This document shows positions 7,998 through 17,633 of a stretch of DNA of 64,000 nt, piece by piece. The notes under the pieces are model-generated. The model did not search any database. It was not told where the DNA came from and was given only the letters and a program-made list of their open reading frames with translations. Every line of letters begins with the position of its first letter. The stretch's first letter is position 1. Made by a program: the position numbers and the translations under genes. Origin of the DNA: an uncultured Sutterella sp. (GTDB lineage: Bacteria > Pseudomonadota > Gammaproteobacteria > Burkholderiales > Burkholderiaceae_F); NCBI GenBank assembly GCA_900757865.1, contig CAAEPH010000031.1:79368-143367 (forward strand). The letters are read 5' to 3'.

Positions 7998-10771
7998 CGG
8001 CGCAAAAAACAGTGGCCACCACGACGCACTCCATTTCCAGCATAGCGGTTGAATCTCAAGCGGATGAAACGTCGACGGTTGAAACCTCGGACGCCACTCG
8101 CGTTGCGCCTGGGAAAAGCGACACACTGAAGACGGCAGGAAAGCCAGAAAAGTCGGGAAAGTCGGAAATAGCAGAAAAGACGGTAAAGGACGAGAAGGCT
8201 AAAAAGGTAAACAAGACTGTCAAAAAGGAAACGGCTAAAAAGGCCCTAACAGCTAACGCAGCGACGACGTCTTGTGAACAACCTAACAGCAAAGAAGACG
8301 ATAAGGTCAACGCAACACCCGTTGGAGTGACTGCTGAAACGACAGACAAAGCAGGAGCGAACGTCGCACCAAAAGTTGAACAAAAAGTCGAACCGAAAGC
8401 CACATTGAAAGCCGCACCAAAAACCACAACAAAAACCAAAGCGACAACCCAAGCCAACGTAAAGACAAAAGCCACGTCAAAGGCAAAGGGGTCCACGAAG
8501 ATTAAAGAGACGGCGAAAACGAAAGCGAAAGCGAACGAGAAAGCAAAAGAACTGTTGTCAAAAGACGCAGCCGAGACGTCAGACAGTGCGGGCGGGGTCG
8601 TTGAAACCGTTGCCCCATCGAACGTCGCCAACAAGCGTTCTGTCATGACCGCTGAAGTCCCAGAAGCAACCGACGAATCTGCTCAGGTCTTTGGGGATAC
8701 CCCTATTGTGCCCGTGCGCCCTGCGCCTTGCGTGAAGGTGAAAAAGTCACCCCGTTCAGCGTCTAAAAAGACGGTGGAAACGAAAGAAAATCTGCTCGAC
8801 GATAAGAAAGAGGTGAAAGACGAAAAGCCAGCGACCGCTGGTCTCGAGCAACTCTTACGTCCCGCCTCATCAAAATCAGCCTCGAAAGCGCCCTCGAAGA
8901 AGGCCTCTGAAACAAGAGCAGTAGAGGGCAACGATAAAGCCCCCGTCGCCACCGTTGCCAACGTCGCAAGAACGCGAAAAAAGAGCGCATCAGTCAGTCG
9001 CTCGCGTGCAAAGGCCACGACCAAAGCCCCATGCCCCAGCCGTGAGGTCTTGGTCGCAAAGCTCAAACCCCTCGAGGATTCGCCCATCGAACGGGTTGGC
9101 GCACGCTCCGGTTTGTCGTTAGAGGGGATTGTCCCTGAACCTGCCACCCCAGACGGATTGCCCGTTAATCGTGTGGTACACCTTCAAGCGCGAAACCAAA
9201 CCGGTCGACCGCGTATTGCTGCCCCTTTAGTCGAAAAAACCAAAGCGGCGCAGCGCCTTGGGCACGGTTTGACCTATGGCGCATTGGAAGACGCCCATCA
9301 CGACCACGTCTTGGGTGAAACGCTCGCCGTCGTGAAGGCCTATGAAGCATCGCTCAAAGACGCCGCACCGGCGCTCGCAGCCTTTATCGATAAAACCCTG
9401 GACCCGAACCACCCAGCGCATCGCGCAATTGTTGCACCAGCAGAGAGCGCCACGGATGAAACGAGCAACGTTACAACGCCGTTTCCCAAGGCGGACGCCA
9501 CACCGTCTGAATCACACGAGGATCCGACAGAGCCCGCGCGCGCCGAGGCTACCCCTCCTCAATTGCCATTGCGCGAGCTCTACGCCACGCCCTCGCCCGA
9601 GACGTATCGCTATTACGTTGAGAACATGCGTTATTGGGAAGAGCAAGCCGCGGTGGGCGCACCCCTTTTAGGCTTGCCCGAAGGCGATCGAGCCCAAATT
9701 GATGCGCCCGCTCCCGTTGGGGATCATGGCAATCCTACCACGTACGCCGATGTGAAAGCCCAACACCAACAAGGCACCACGCTCGGCGGCTTACCGATTC
9801 CCAGGGCGTCACTTGTCGCGCCGGTTCCCGTTCGGCCAACCTTATGGCAACGCGCCTGGCACGTTTGCTCCGTTGTCGCCCGTTCCACACCCGATTGGAT
9901 TGGGTCACACACGCAGTCCTTTCCCCAAAGCGTGATGACCTTTACCCTCGTTGGTGGTGTCGTGATGAGTATCGTTTTGGTGATGACCGGGTTTGTGAGT
10001 GGCGTCGCCACCCTTTACGAGAAACTCTTTTTCCCGCCTGTACCGACTTTTTACGTGGTGAACGAACGGCGTGTACACGATATTGCGACGTTGACAGCCT
10101 TAGCGGAAAAAGCACAGATTCCCACCGGACGCCATGCGTTACGCCTCTCGCCCAACGCCAACGATGCTACGGCGCTTTCCCTTGCACCCTTTAGCACGCA
10201 GTTTGATGCAGCGCTAAGGAAGGTAAGTGCGTCGATTGCTCATCCCTTGGTCGCCATGACAGCGCTTGTGCCCACGCACGACACCGTCGTGCGCGACATG
10301 ACCCCAGACGTGTTGTGGACCTTAGGGCTTGAATCGGTGAACCCCGAACACCTCACGTCACTGCTTCAAGCCAAGGCCACGTTGGGGGCGAAGGAAAAGG
10401 CCCAGCCCTATTTTGATTTCTCGTTGTTGTCCTTAGACGGTGAACCCGAGCCTAGCGAAACTACTGAAAAAGCAGAGAAACCCGAGAAAACCAAACCGTC
10501 GGAGGCAAGCCAAGAGGACATTGCCCAACCGGAGCCCTTGCAGCTTAAGACCACAGCGCTCCCGCCCGACTACACACCACCACCTGCTGACACGGTTTGG
10601 GAGGCCTTACGGGCGTATTTTCCGTCGCCATCAGAACGCTCTGAGAACGCGGAAACTGCACGGCCTCAGCCGTCGCATTCGTCCATGGTTACCCCAAAAG
10701 CGAAGGGGCTTATTGGCTCTACAGGTGAGATTGCGCTCCCCACTGCAACACGTGACAAACCTGGCGGTTGA
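7994..10771 (+). CDS. Giant TrbI-like conjugation protein with Lys/Ala/Thr-rich N-terminal extension
   Basis: The 925-residue product overlaps traC by 4 bases. Residues about 1-350 are low complexity and rich in Lys, Ala, Thr and Val with repeated KTKAKA-like units, resembling histone H1-type tails. A Pro/Glu-rich part follows. A single membrane segment lies at about 645-672 (VGGVVMSIVLVMTGFV core). After it, at about 680-800, comes a periplasmic part with the F-type TrbI pattern: FDAALRKVSAS, HPLVAMTALVPTHDTVVRDMTPDVLWTL in consecutive order. TrbI of F is an inner-membrane protein of only 128 residues affecting pilus retraction and lies between traC and traW. The TrbI match is from memory of the family pattern. 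The function of the extension is unknown. Confidence 0.65.
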   Translation: MTAQKTVATTTHSISSIAVESQADETSTVETSDATRVAPGKSDTLKTAGKPEKSGKSEIAEKTVKDEKAKKVNKTVKKETAKKALTANAATTSCEQPNSKEDDKVNATPVGVTAETTDKAGANVAPKVEQKVEPKATLKAAPKTTTKTKATTQANVKTKATSKAKGSTKIKETAKTKAKANEKAKELLSKDAAETSDSAGGVVETVAPSNVANKRSVMTAEVPEATDESAQVFGDTPIVPVRPAPCVKVKKSPRSASKKTVETKENLLDDKKEVKDEKPATAGLEQLLRPASSKSASKAPSKKASETRAVEGNDKAPVATVANVARTRKKSASVSRSRAKATTKAPCPSREVLVAKLKPLEDSPIERVGARSGLSLEGIVPEPATPDGLPVNRVVHLQARNQTGRPRIAAPLVEKTKAAQRLGHGLTYGALEDAHHDHVLGETLAVVKAYEASLKDAAPALAAFIDKTLDPNHPAHRAIVAPAESATDETSNVTTPFPKADATPSESHEDPTEPARAEATPPQLPLRELYATPSPETYRYYVENMRYWEEQAAVGAPLLGLPEGDRAQIDAPAPVGDHGNPTTYADVKAQHQQGTTLGGLPIPRASLVAPVPVRPTLWQRAWHVCSVVARSTPDWIGSHTQSFPQSVMTFTLVGGVVMSIVLVMTGFVSGVATLYEKLFFPPVPTFYVVNERRVHDIATLTALAEKAQIPTGRHALRLSPNANDATALSLAPFSTQFDAALRKVSASIAHPLVAMTALVPTHDTVVRDMTPDVLWTLGLESVNPEHLTSLLQAKATLGAKEKAQPYFDFSLLSLDGEPEPSETTEKAEKPEKTKPSEASQEDIAQPEPLQLKTTALPPDYTPPPADTVWEALRAYFPSPSERSENAETARPQPSHSSMVTPKAKGLIGSTGEIALPTATRDKPGG

Positions 10772-10984
10772 GGCTGGTCGTCTTGAGTAACACCCGGCCG
10801 TTTGGACGTTGCTCTTCTGCCAGGCTTCTCGCCAACCACAGGGTTTCTAGCCTTGCGATTTTCATTGGCTTGCATTGGCACGTCCTGGGTTTTGTCCTGC
10901 TTTTGTCTTTGTTTTGTTCCTCGTGGCGGCTTCCTCTCACCGAGATAGCCCATCGAGATAGGGAATTGATACGGAATTTTGATC

Positions 10985-12718
10985 ATGACTTTTTTAGATA
11001 CCACCCCACTTGAAGAGCCCTCATCCGCAAAGAGGAACCCCTCTTTGCCCCCGACGTCAAAGACGTCAGCGCATGAGAAAAATAGCACCCTATCTCAAGC
11101 CCAACCCTCAGCTCGCATTGAGCACAAAGTGGAACACGATTCCGAGTCTGCAAAAAGGGCCAAAGGTCAGCATGAGGGTCGGACTTTGACTGCCTCTACA
11201 ACGACCGCCTGTGAACCGCTTGCTACCAAAATCTATCAACCCCCTCGGCAGTTCTATGATGCAGCGCGTCGTGCCAGGCATTTGGGCGTGGGCACGCATC
11301 CGGCCATCGACCTGATCGCCGCTTCGTTACGCCCATTTTTGTCTGACCTCGAAGGAGGCAGTCTTGAGCTCGCCGTCGCCTCCCTTTTTGCCTTAGCCGG
11401 CCAGGCGCTCGAAAACACCTCGCCCAAGAAGATCCCGAGATTGCTCACTCAACTCACGCCCGAAAAGCTCAACGCGATCGTCGTCACCTTAAACGACTTT
11501 GAATCGGAAACGCTTCGCGTTGCCCGACGGCAAGTGCGACAAACAGCGAAACGCCAAAAAGCCGAGGCCGCGGCTCGCATTCAACATGCCAAAAGTCCAG
11601 TGCGTGGGCGTCACGCCAACCCCGGTTCTTCCTCGGCGCAGACAAGTAGCACGACCCTCACCGACACGCTTCGTGCGCTCACCGGTGCTCGCCCGAGTGT
11701 ACGGTGGGATAGCATCCACGACGGGCATTTACTGCTGCGCGACGACGCGTGGAAGCTTGGCATCGTGCGTTATGCCTTAGCGCTCTCACCCGATCGCGAC
11801 GAGCGCGTCAACCTCGCCATTGAAGGCGCTAAAACCATCGGGCACGGTGCTGCGTCGCTCTGGCGCCATAAGCGCCCCTTCTTAGTGGCCGAAGACTGGT
11901 CCCCGTATGTGGAAAAGCTCTTAACGGATCTCTGGGTCTGTGATCCGAGCGTCGGGTTACTGCTTCTCAAAGACCCGGGCACGTTCACGCAAGCCGACGA
12001 TTGGTTACCCGCGCTTTTGGGTGTGCCCACCGTAATCGACACACATGGCTATATGGCACCCTTTTTGTCGATCAACAACGCGAGACTTCCGGCGATTGTT
12101 GAGCACGTTTTGGGTGGGGTGAGTGTGACGCTAGCAACCGGCTGGGTACGACTCGGGCGCCGCTTACCCGTGGTCGCCCCCTGGGCTAAAACGCTCGCCG
12201 AAATAGCGTTTACGCAAGCCTTCACACGAAAACTCCAGACTACCGGCTCAAACAGCATTCCCTATAAAGCTCGGCGTCGTTGGTTGGAGGCGTATACGCA
12301 GTTGGTGAACGAGCTTCCGGTCCTGAGCCCCGAAGCCAACCACACCACCAAAGACCGCTTAACGTGCCAAACCTCTCGACGGCACTTTGCAGCCATGCGG
12401 CGCGACGCCATGGCCAACCTCACACGGTGGGTCAACGCCGCCAAGCCTCAAACGCTGGAGCATACCGAGCCCAACGGCCTCACCGAGAGCAAGGATGCTC
12501 AACGCGCAGAGACAGCCAATCTATCCGATACCGACCACGCAACACCAAGCGTAGCCTTCAACGATCTCGACGCTGACCACCTGAAAGCTAAGAGTGATTT
12601 AGGCAACTTGAGCAATATGGGCGATATAGAGGACTTGGTCGGCTTGGACGAGATAGAAGACATGGACGATATGGACGCCATGGACGACCTTGTCACTCGC
12701 GCGGTGATGGGAGGCTAA
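10985..12718 (+). CDS. Unrecognised protein encoded inside the tra operon, acidic C-terminus
   Basis: From the ATG at 10985 the product is 577 residues; a TTG at 10979 is also in frame. I do not recognise a family. The N-terminal 80 residues are Ser/Lys/Glu-rich, then a compact helical region (about 90-160), a basic stretch (RRQVRQTAKRQKAEAAAR) at about 180-200, and a larger globular part at about 230-430. The last 40 residues are a run of Asp/Glu/Met/Leu repeats (IEDMDDMDAMDDL). No signal peptide or membrane segment is evident, so it is probably cytoplasmic. It stands three bases before traU and after the TrbI-like gene, so it is probably co-transcribed and linked to conjugation. Confidence 0.75.
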   Translation: MTFLDTTPLEEPSSAKRNPSLPPTSKTSAHEKNSTLSQAQPSARIEHKVEHDSESAKRAKGQHEGRTLTASTTTACEPLATKIYQPPRQFYDAARRARHLGVGTHPAIDLIAASLRPFLSDLEGGSLELAVASLFALAGQALENTSPKKIPRLLTQLTPEKLNAIVVTLNDFESETLRVARRQVRQTAKRQKAEAAARIQHAKSPVRGRHANPGSSSAQTSSTTLTDTLRALTGARPSVRWDSIHDGHLLLRDDAWKLGIVRYALALSPDRDERVNLAIEGAKTIGHGAASLWRHKRPFLVAEDWSPYVEKLLTDLWVCDPSVGLLLLKDPGTFTQADDWLPALLGVPTVIDTHGYMAPFLSINNARLPAIVEHVLGGVSVTLATGWVRLGRRLPVVAPWAKTLAEIAFTQAFTRKLQTTGSNSIPYKARRRWLEAYTQLVNELPVLSPEANHTTKDRLTCQTSRRHFAAMRRDAMANLTRWVNAAKPQTLEHTEPNGLTESKDAQRAETANLSDTDHATPSVAFNDLDADHLKAKSDLGNLSNMGDIEDLVGLDEIEDMDDMDAMDDLVTRAVMGG

Positions 12719-12721
12719 GAC

Positions 12722-13855
12722 ATGGCGCAACGCATTCTACCCAGTCGACTCTTTGCAACGCGTCCCAAGGGTTTTCAGAAAGCGTGGGAAGGACAAAAAG
12801 TCGTCAAACTCGTCAACACCCTCAAAGGCTTCCTTCTCTGGCTTTTGGGGTGCGCGGTGGTGTTTTCCGCCAACGCCAGTGCTGTTTGTCGCGGGCACTT
12901 TATCAATCCCGTGACCGATCTCTGCTGGTCTTGTGTCTTTCCTATTACGGTAGGAAACGGCATACGGCTCCCGTCTCCCAAAGGCACGTTACCAGACCCC
13001 GAAACGGACGCGAGCCCCGTCTGTGCCTGTGGGCGTGGAATAAAGCGCCAGGTGGGCGTGAACATGAGTTTTTGGGAACCGGTGCGCACCGTTGAGATTG
13101 TCTCGGAGCCCGGCTGCTCGCCCTCGTTGGGCGGGGTGAGTTTAGGTAACCCCTCAAAAGCGGGCTCGGGCGTGGCCGTGAGCAAAAAGACGGGGAAAAA
13201 CGCCACATCTCGCACAACCGCTTTTTATCACGCGCACTGGTTGGTAACGCCGTGGCTCTTTTTAACCGAGGCACTGCTCGACAGTGCGTGCTTGGAAACA
13301 AGTCCCTTTGATCTCGCGTACCTCACCGAATTGGACCCGCTCTGGAACGATTCGATCGCGAGTTTCGTCCTTTCCCCTGAAGCGGCACTTTTTGCCAACC
13401 CGCCCGCGCAATTGGCCTGTACAGCGGACTGCACCGCGGCGCAGTTGGGACTCCCAATCAACACGCTCTTTTGGTGCGCAGGCTGTCAAGGGTCGCTTTA
13501 TCCCCTCACGGGTTGGGTAAGTGGCCTTTCAGACCCCGCCGCGCGATGGCAACTGCTCACGGCGCGCTTTGCTACGAAACTCGCGCGTGAGGCCCTGCTC
13601 TTTTCCGCTCACGGCAAAGACGGACAATGCGGTCCTTACTTTCAGCCCATTTTACGTAAAGACGTTTGGCGAACCGAAATCGTTTACCCCCAAGGGGCTG
13701 AAAACGCGGGGCAGTGCTGTCACCCGTTTGGTCGATCTACCCTGCTCGACGCTCGCGTTCTGCCGCCTGGTGGAAGCGATGGTGCAGTGCTCCTTTGGCA
13801 ACGCAAAGACTGCTGCGAAACCGCCAATCCGATGTCGCTATTCACGAAAGGTTAA
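12722..13855 (+). CDS. traU: TraU, periplasmic mating-pair formation protein
   Basis: The 377-residue product (F TraU 330) has a hydrophobic export segment at about residues 36-55 and the characteristic TraU block after it: CRGHFINPVTDLCWSCVFP, then CACG, FWEP and many more cysteines. TraU is a periplasmic, disulfide-rich protein needed for DNA transfer and mating-pair formation. The ATG follows a GGAGG site. In F, traU follows traW; here it comes before it. The long pre-signal N-terminus leaves the exact start slightly open. Confidence 0.93.
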   Translation: MAQRILPSRLFATRPKGFQKAWEGQKVVKLVNTLKGFLLWLLGCAVVFSANASAVCRGHFINPVTDLCWSCVFPITVGNGIRLPSPKGTLPDPETDASPVCACGRGIKRQVGVNMSFWEPVRTVEIVSEPGCSPSLGGVSLGNPSKAGSGVAVSKKTGKNATSRTTAFYHAHWLVTPWLFLTEALLDSACLETSPFDLAYLTELDPLWNDSIASFVLSPEAALFANPPAQLACTADCTAAQLGLPINTLFWCAGCQGSLYPLTGWVSGLSDPAARWQLLTARFATKLAREALLFSAHGKDGQCGPYFQPILRKDVWRTEIVYPQGAENAGQCCHPFGRSTLLDARVLPPGGSDGAVLLWQRKDCCETANPMSLFTKG

Positions 13856-13861
13856 AGAAGT

Positions 13862-15025
13862 ATGTCGAAGATAAAGTCCATGGTATCGCTACGAGTGCAC
13901 TTGCCGAACTCTCAGCATTTTCTCTTCACCCAACGCGGTGCAAAGATAAGCCAAGACGACACCAAAACGCCATCACCCCGTGCGTCCTACCATAAGCTCA
14001 TCTTGGCGCAAAAGGGCAACTGTCACAAGCGAGCGAGCCATACGTTGCTGGGTGTTTTGTTCAGCATCGTGATCATGGTTATTTCGCTTCCACCGTTCTT
14101 CAGTGTGGAATGTGTGGAGGCTTCAGCCTTGTCATCGATCGGTGAGCAAAAGCGAATCCAGTTGTCACCATCGAGTCAAACAACACCATCGACTCAACCG
14201 ACGAAGATCGCTGGCGCACCACGCGTCTATCGTCATTGGGTGATCAACCCCGAGCGCTTGGGCGAGGTCGATCCCGATTGGGAGGCAAGTTTTCGCAACG
14301 AAGCGCAACGCGCTTTGGCGGACGGCCGTTGGGCTACGGCTCTTCACCAAGAAGCCCAAGCCCTTCAAGCGTATGCCCACGCGCCTCATGGTCGAACCCT
14401 CCCCATGAGTCTCAAGACGTTCACATGGCAAGCGAAAACCCCGCTAGCAATAGCTTTAGAAAACCGAGAAAAGCAAAAAGGTCGTATCTCAACGCAGTCT
14501 AACGAAACACCGTTAGCTCCCTTTTCCCCTGCCGTGACCGCAGCCTTAGCGCAGCTCACACGCACGTATCTCTTTTTTGATGCGGAAAGTGTTGCTCAGC
14601 GAGCGTTTGTTCGTACTGCCGTGTTGGACGCGAACCGTCGAGCCCAGCCCCTCACCCTTTTAGCCATTAACGGCACGATGCGTGACGCCCAACGTGCGCT
14701 TCCCTCGACATCCACATCCATGACAGACATGAGCGTTTCGGCACAAGCGGGTCACAACGCTTCGCGTGCTGATCGTCAGCAGGAGCACTCAGACCTAACG
14801 ACGGATTCTTCGATAACCCTGACCTCTGTCATGCCCACCACCGTTTATTTTGATCAGTACGGGGTTTTATCGCAAAAGCTGAGCGTGACGCATTTACCTG
14901 CCCTTGTACGCCTCACGGCCAAAACCATCGATGGCCTAACGCTGGCGTTAACCCCTGACGGTGAACCGATGGACCCCGAGGCGCTTCATGCCTTTTGGAA
15001 CGAGAAGAAGGAGCGCTCGAAATGA
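13862..15025 (+). CDS. traW: TraW-like pilus assembly protein with long N-terminal head
   Basis: The 387-residue product has a basic head of about 55 residues, a hydrophobic export or anchor segment at about 60-80, a middle part matching TraW (RTYLFFDAESVAQRAF, then PLTLLAINGT) and the C-terminal block VYFDQYGVLSQKL followed by VTHLPALV that is typical of TraW. F TraW is 210 residues and periplasmic, acting in pilus assembly with TraU and TrbC. The start at 13862 is preceded by AAAGAAG and lies seven bases after the traU stop. The stop overlaps the next gene (ATGA). Confidence 0.8.
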   Translation: MSKIKSMVSLRVHLPNSQHFLFTQRGAKISQDDTKTPSPRASYHKLILAQKGNCHKRASHTLLGVLFSIVIMVISLPPFFSVECVEASALSSIGEQKRIQLSPSSQTTPSTQPTKIAGAPRVYRHWVINPERLGEVDPDWEASFRNEAQRALADGRWATALHQEAQALQAYAHAPHGRTLPMSLKTFTWQAKTPLAIALENREKQKGRISTQSNETPLAPFSPAVTAALAQLTRTYLFFDAESVAQRAFVRTAVLDANRRAQPLTLLAINGTMRDAQRALPSTSTSMTDMSVSAQAGHNASRADRQQEHSDLTTDSSITLTSVMPTTVYFDQYGVLSQKLSVTHLPALVRLTAKTIDGLTLALTPDGEPMDPEALHAFWNEKKERSK

Positions 15026-16338
15026 CTATGTCGTTAGCTCCCTTAAACGCTTTCCGCCCAAGCGCGGGCGCTCCACATTCGTTAACCACTCAAGTTTATG
15101 TCGTGCCGATGCACTCTCTTAAAACGCTGTCGCTTATGCTAACGGTTCTGTTGGCTGGGATAGTTTTACCGCCCAAAGCCGCCGCACAGACTAAGATCGA
15201 CATAATCGAGCAACCCGCGGGTGTAGAGAAAACCCTTCATCAACCCTTAGCCTCGTCGGTAAACCCATCCGTATCCTCATCCTCGGTTGAGTCGGTTCCG
15301 TTGGTTAAGGGTGTGCTCTACGAGAGCGCGCCACTTTGGCGACCCAGTGCCGAGCAGCACGAAGTCGTGGTTAAAGCCCCACCTGCGTTCACATCTAAGC
15401 CGATTACCAACCCGACTTCTCAAACGCCTCAAGTCAACACGGTGGGGCAGTCGACGCCAGACACGACGCTTCACTCTCGCGTCAACATAACGCCACCCAC
15501 AATTTGGGTCTTGATGGATACCCATTTGCCCGAGACTGTTTGGGAAAATTGGGCAGAAGAGATTGAAATCTGGACGCAACGGGTACAAAGCGTAACAGGC
15601 GGCACATCCCCGTGGGCCATCTCGGCACTTCTCTGGGGTATGCCGGGCCGCCTCACTCAGGGGGAACCCGATCGGGCTCGCATAGCGGCCATTCAAACCA
15701 TTGCGCCTTGGGTGCAAGCGGGGTTACCGCTCGCTATCGATCCTCCTCGTATTCGAGAGGTGTTTTTCGGGTCACCGACCTGTAACGCCAAAACGTCAGA
15801 AAAAAACCTTGACCCCATGGCTCACCCACGCCTGGCGCTCCCTGCGGTGGTGATTGAAACCCCTTTCGGGACCACCCTCATGGAAGGGGTACCGTCCTTT
15901 GGTGTTGCGGTGGGGTCGCTCCTCAAATACGTATACGACGCGCCCCGGGGTCCAGCAAAGAGCGCAACATCTCCTGAGCTCGCTTATTGGGAGTCCATCT
16001 TGGGACACACCCACGGTGCGGAAAGTCCAATCAAAGCGCATTCCGATGGTCGAAGCGTTAACGACATCGCCACGGAAGAAGATCCGTCATTGGTTGATGC
16101 CAAAGCGATTCGCCTTGCGAAATCGTTGGGCGTGGATGACGAAACGCTTGCCGCGTTAACGCCCCATGCCTCTTCGTCCAGCGTTGGGCATCCTGCCCCG
16201 AGAAGAGCAACGCGTCGCGTCGATCCTAACGCTCTTAACGCGTCTAACGCTTTAGCCGTCGATCTCTTTGACGACCTGCTCGCCCTTGGCGTTGAGCCAT
16301 TGCGACAAACCGGACGGATCATCACGGAGGGGAAGTGA
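15022..16338 (+). CDS. trbC: TrbC-like periplasmic pilus assembly protein
   Basis: The 438-residue product has a signal-like segment near residues 28-55 (LSLMLTVLLAGIVLPPKAAA region), a variable linker, then a region resembling F-type TrbC: PTIWVLMDTHLPETVWENW, a central helical part, and LPAVVIETPFGTT with a following VGSLLKYVYD. TrbC is a periplasmic protein of F pilus assembly that partners TraW; in F the two are encoded close together. F TrbC is 212 residues, so this is about twice the size. The ATG at 15022 overlaps the traW stop and has a GAAGGAG site about 10 bases upstream. The family call rests on position and a modest sequence resemblance. Confidence 0.6.
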   Translation: MTMSLAPLNAFRPSAGAPHSLTTQVYVVPMHSLKTLSLMLTVLLAGIVLPPKAAAQTKIDIIEQPAGVEKTLHQPLASSVNPSVSSSSVESVPLVKGVLYESAPLWRPSAEQHEVVVKAPPAFTSKPITNPTSQTPQVNTVGQSTPDTTLHSRVNITPPTIWVLMDTHLPETVWENWAEEIEIWTQRVQSVTGGTSPWAISALLWGMPGRLTQGEPDRARIAAIQTIAPWVQAGLPLAIDPPRIREVFFGSPTCNAKTSEKNLDPMAHPRLALPAVVIETPFGTTLMEGVPSFGVAVGSLLKYVYDAPRGPAKSATSPELAYWESILGHTHGAESPIKAHSDGRSVNDIATEEDPSLVDAKAIRLAKSLGVDDETLAALTPHASSSSVGHPAPRRATRRVDPNALNASNALAVDLFDDLLALGVEPLRQTGRIITEGK

Positions 16339-17633
16339 TGCGCGCACGATCTTTTGTCGAAAAACGGGGTCCATCGAAAGCCTTCCGACCCATCGCGCTT
16401 TTGATGGTGGCTTTGGGCGTTACCCCCGCCGTTTTAGCCTCCCCCTGGGGCGCTGCCGAGGAACTTCGTCGCAGTGCGCAGTCGCTTGAAGCGTCTGCGC
16501 AAGCGCACCCCGAGAGCTGGCACGGGGACTTGGGTGACGCGGGCAAAAACGTGGACGATGAAGCCGCGCTTTACGCGGACGGGCAAACTAAACTCTACGC
16601 GCCCGGTGTCTCGGGTGTGGTGGCCTGCCGTCAGGCCTCCGACCCCACCTGTCGAGCCGTTCAAATCCTCGATCGCGGTTTCCCTGAGCGTGTTCCGCTC
16701 GATCCCGCCATCAATGTTGATCGCGACCGGGTGGTGCACGATGCCACCGCCTCCGATCCAGTGACTAGCACTGGCGGGTGCGAAGCGTTGCAGGTTACCT
16801 TACCGCCCCAGAGCCGTGAGGTGGTCTGTCGACCCGGTGGGCACGAAACCGAGCAAACGCTCACCTATGGTGCGATAGCGAATGGCACCCTGACCGCGCG
16901 TCTCATTGGATGCGTCAACGCCCAGCGTGAGAGTCAAAACGCTACGTGCTCCGCCTCGCGCGACGTGACGATATCGACCCCAACGCGCTACGACATGATC
17001 TGTTCGGTCCCCAATCAAACCGAAGACGTCGAACGCCACCTTCACACCGAGGTGACGCTTACGGCCAAAATTCACTATACGTGCACAGAAGCGCCGGTGG
17101 CGATTGAGACCGTCACGTGCTCACAAAAGCGCGTCGCGCACACCACACCAGCATGCCCACCGGGCGACTCGGTGGCGGTGATTTTCGACAACGTGATTCT
17201 GGCCTCGCACCGAGAGTACCGTTTAAAGGCCGAACACTTCTGTGGTAAGGGTCAGCGTGTCACCATCGGCTTTATGGGTGAGCGAGTAAGCCCGATTCTC
17301 CCAAGCCGTTCCACGCAGTGGGTAAGACTCAAAGACACCAACCTCTACGCACGCGTGCATTATAAAAAGCTCACCTGCGAAAAAGGCAGCTGCACCGCGT
17401 CCGTCAAGGGCGAAATTCGTCAAGGCAACCGCATCATGGGCGTCACCGAAGGGAAATTGGTGTTCCCCTCTGACGACGCCAAGAACGAACACTACGAATG
17501 GGTGGACGATTGCGCCCCGTTTGAAGAGAAAAGCGTAGCCGATCGAAGCGCCTTGTCACCACGGCAAATGCCACGAGTGTTAACGGCGAGGCTGGGGCTT
17601 TACCCCGTCCAACGCCAGGGAGGTGAAGCATGA
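16338..17633 (+). CDS. traN: TraN N-terminal half (mating-pair stabilisation), separate gene
   Basis: The ATG at 16338 shares one base with the trbC stop; a GTG at 16335 is an alternative. The 431-residue product has a signal peptide (cleavage after VLAS, about residue 35) and the pattern of a TraN amino half: GVSGVVACR, CRAVQILDRG, LDPAI, then a cysteine-bearing repeat region and a beta-rich end. TraN is the outer-membrane protein that stabilises mating pairs by contacting the recipient. Here its C-terminal half is encoded by the next gene, and the two overlap by four bases (ATGA). Splitting is clean rather than a frameshift ruin. Confidence 0.7.
   Translation: MRARSFVEKRGPSKAFRPIALLMVALGVTPAVLASPWGAAEELRRSAQSLEASAQAHPESWHGDLGDAGKNVDDEAALYADGQTKLYAPGVSGVVACRQASDPTCRAVQILDRGFPERVPLDPAINVDRDRVVHDATASDPVTSTGGCEALQVTLPPQSREVVCRPGGHETEQTLTYGAIANGTLTARLIGCVNAQRESQNATCSASRDVTISTPTRYDMICSVPNQTEDVERHLHTEVTLTAKIHYTCTEAPVAIETVTCSQKRVAHTTPACPPGDSVAVIFDNVILASHREYRLKAEHFCGKGQRVTIGFMGERVSPILPSRSTQWVRLKDTNLYARVHYKKLTCEKGSCTASVKGEIRQGNRIMGVTEGKLVFPSDDAKNEHYEWVDDCAPFEEKSVADRSALSPRQMPRVLTARLGLYPVQRQGGEA

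Noticed and set aside
8056..8646. Phe/Ala/Val-rich minus-strand frame that looks like a membrane protein
   Set aside because: It is the complement of Lys/Ala/Thr codons in the low-complexity head; hydrophobicity is an artefact.
7994..9050. Histone H1-like DNA-binding protein as a separate gene
   Set aside because: The Lys/Ala/Thr-rich part has no stop and continues in frame into the membrane segment and TrbI-like region; it is one gene.
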